Shown here: in pieces, positions 36,059 to 36,870 of the stretch
Layout of the letters: each line of letters starts with the position of its first letter
Position numbering within the stretch: position 1 is the first letter of the stretch
Source of the DNA: Acanthamoeba sp. SK_2022b
Taxonomy: Eukaryota; Discosea; Longamoebia; Acanthamoebidae
Direction of reading: 5' to 3'
Assembly: GCA_027943245.1 (NCBI GenBank)
Contig: JANDJZ010000538.1
Span: forward strand, 1 to 36,870
Length of the DNA stretch: 36,870 nucleotides
Program-made: the position numbers and the translations under genes
The notes under the pieces: generated by a model
The model's database searches: none
What the model saw: the letters and a program-made list of their open reading frames with translations, nothing else
What the model was told of the DNA's origin: nothing

Positions 36059-36870
36059 ATGTCTTCACGCGCTGTTACCCCACAAACCCTCGCTCGCTAC
36101 GGCATTCATCAGGCCGCCGACGTCGTCTATAACCCCAGCTATGAATTACTGTTCGCCGAAGAGACCCGCGCCGACCTGCCGCCGCTGGAACGCGGCACCC
36201 TCACCCAACTGGGCGCGGTCAACGTCGCGACCGGTGAATTCACCGGCCGTTCGCCGAAGGACAAATACATCGTGCGCGACGACACCACGCGCGATACCGT
36301 CTGGTGGTCGGACAACGGCACCGGCAAGAACGACAACCAGCCGCTCTCCCCGGAAGTCTGGCAGCATCTGAAAACGCTGGTGGGCAACCAGCTCTCCGGC
36401 AAGCGTTTGTTCGTGGTGGACGCGTTCTGCGGCGCCAACGCCGACACGCGCCTGAAAGTGCGTTTCATCACCGAGGTGGCCTGGCAGGCGCACTTCGTGA
36501 AAAACATGTTTATTCGCCCGAGCGACGCCGAACTGGCAGACTTCGAGCCGGACTTCGTGGTGATGAACGGCGCCAAATGCACCAACCCGGACTGGCAGCA
36601 GCAAGGGCTGCATTCGGAGAACTTCGTCGCCTTCAACCTGACGGAACGCATGCAGCTGATCGGCGGCACCTGGTACGGCGGCGAGATGAAGAAAGGCCTG
36701 TTCTCGATCATGAACTACCTGCTGCCGCTGAAGGGCATCGCCTCGATGCACTGCTCGGCCAACGTCGGCGAACAAGGCGACGTGGCGGTGTTCTTCGGCC
36801 TGTCCGGCACCGGCAAAACCACCCTCTCCACCGATCCGAAGCGCCAGCTGATCGGCGATGACGAGCACGG
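36059..36870 (+). CDS. pckA: ATP-dependent phosphoenolpyruvate carboxykinase, N-terminal half
   Basis: PckA turns oxaloacetate and ATP into phosphoenolpyruvate, carbon dioxide and ADP, the first step of gluconeogenesis. The gene runs off the right edge of the window; 270 codons of about 540 are seen. Conserved stretches match E. coli Pck[21 protein letters not shown] (61-80), the substrate-binding Arg64 in [27 protein letters not shown], the Mn/Lys region [12 protein letters not shown] (203-214) and the nucleotide P-loop GLSGTGKTT (247-255). The start ATG 36059 has AAGGA 8 bases ahead. In E. coli it sits next to envZ and hslO, here next to a hydroxycarboxylate transporter; it could be a second copy or a moved gene. 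Confidence 0.95.
   Translation, partial: MSSRAVTPQTLARYGIHQAADVVYNPSYELLFAEETRADLPPLERGTLTQLGAVNVATGEFTGRSPKDKYIVRDDTTRDTVWWSDNGTGKNDNQPLSPEVWQHLKTLVGNQLSGKRLFVVDAFCGANADTRLKVRFITEVAWQAHFVKNMFIRPSDAELADFEPDFVVMNGAKCTNPDWQQQGLHSENFVAFNLTERMQLIGGTWYGGEMKKGLFSIMNYLLPLKGIASMHCSANVGEQGDVAVFFGLSGTGKTTLSTDPKRQLIGDDEH

Overview
The window looks like a chromosomal segment of a high-GC enterobacterium, most likely Serratia of the S. marcescens group. This rests on the E. coli-like backbone order kdgR/yebQ-htpX-prc-proQ-msrC-letA-letB-rsmF-yebV, GC-rich codon use, and a serralysin-family protease gene. The species call is an inference; no marker gene such as rRNA is present.

Layout from left to right: (1) 2-4382, a 2-aminoethylphosphonate uptake operon phnR(partial)-phnS-phnT-phnU-phnV. 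(2) 4429-7775, backbone kdgR, yebQ (divergent) and htpX, the last with a good heat-shock (sigma-32) promoter candidate. (3) 8103-13994, an inserted six-gene operon between htpX and prc, which are neighbours in E. coli. A Zur-type box overlaps its promoter. It encodes a FecB/FecCD/FecE-type importer, a nicotianamine-synthase-like enzyme, an opine dehydrogenase and an EamA exporter, i.e. a predicted opine-type zinc metallophore system, and is the most interesting locus here. (4) 14062-23075, backbone prc, proQ, msrC, letA, letB and rsmF. proQ is interrupted by one in-frame amber codon. (5) 23214-29972, an archaic (Csu-type) chaperone-usher pilus cluster inserted between rsmF and yebV, with a tandem duplication of the major-subunit gene together with its promoter region. 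(6) 30108-32410, yebV, then a two-gene C39-like peptidase/ASCH unit, three very small ORFs and a YmgB-like small protein. (7) 32532-36870, a serralysin-family metalloprotease, a 2-hydroxycarboxylate transporter and the first half of pckA, a combination with no counterpart at this place in E. coli.

How the genes work together: PhnS binds 2-aminoethylphosphonate in the periplasm, PhnTUV imports it and PhnR probably senses it. In the predicted metallophore operon, the CntL-like enzyme adds an aminobutyrate unit (from S-adenosylmethionine) to an amino acid, the CntM-like dehydrogenase condenses the product with an alpha-keto acid, the EamA protein exports it, and the ABC importer would bring the metal or metal complex back across the inner membrane. 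No histidine racemase and no TonB-dependent outer-membrane receptor is seen in the window. HtpX and Prc are envelope proteases. LetA and LetB form a lipid transport bridge. The Csu-type cluster holds all parts of a pilus: four subunit-like proteins, chaperone, usher and two-domain tip protein.

No tRNA, rRNA, CRISPR array, insertion sequence or prophage gene was recognised.
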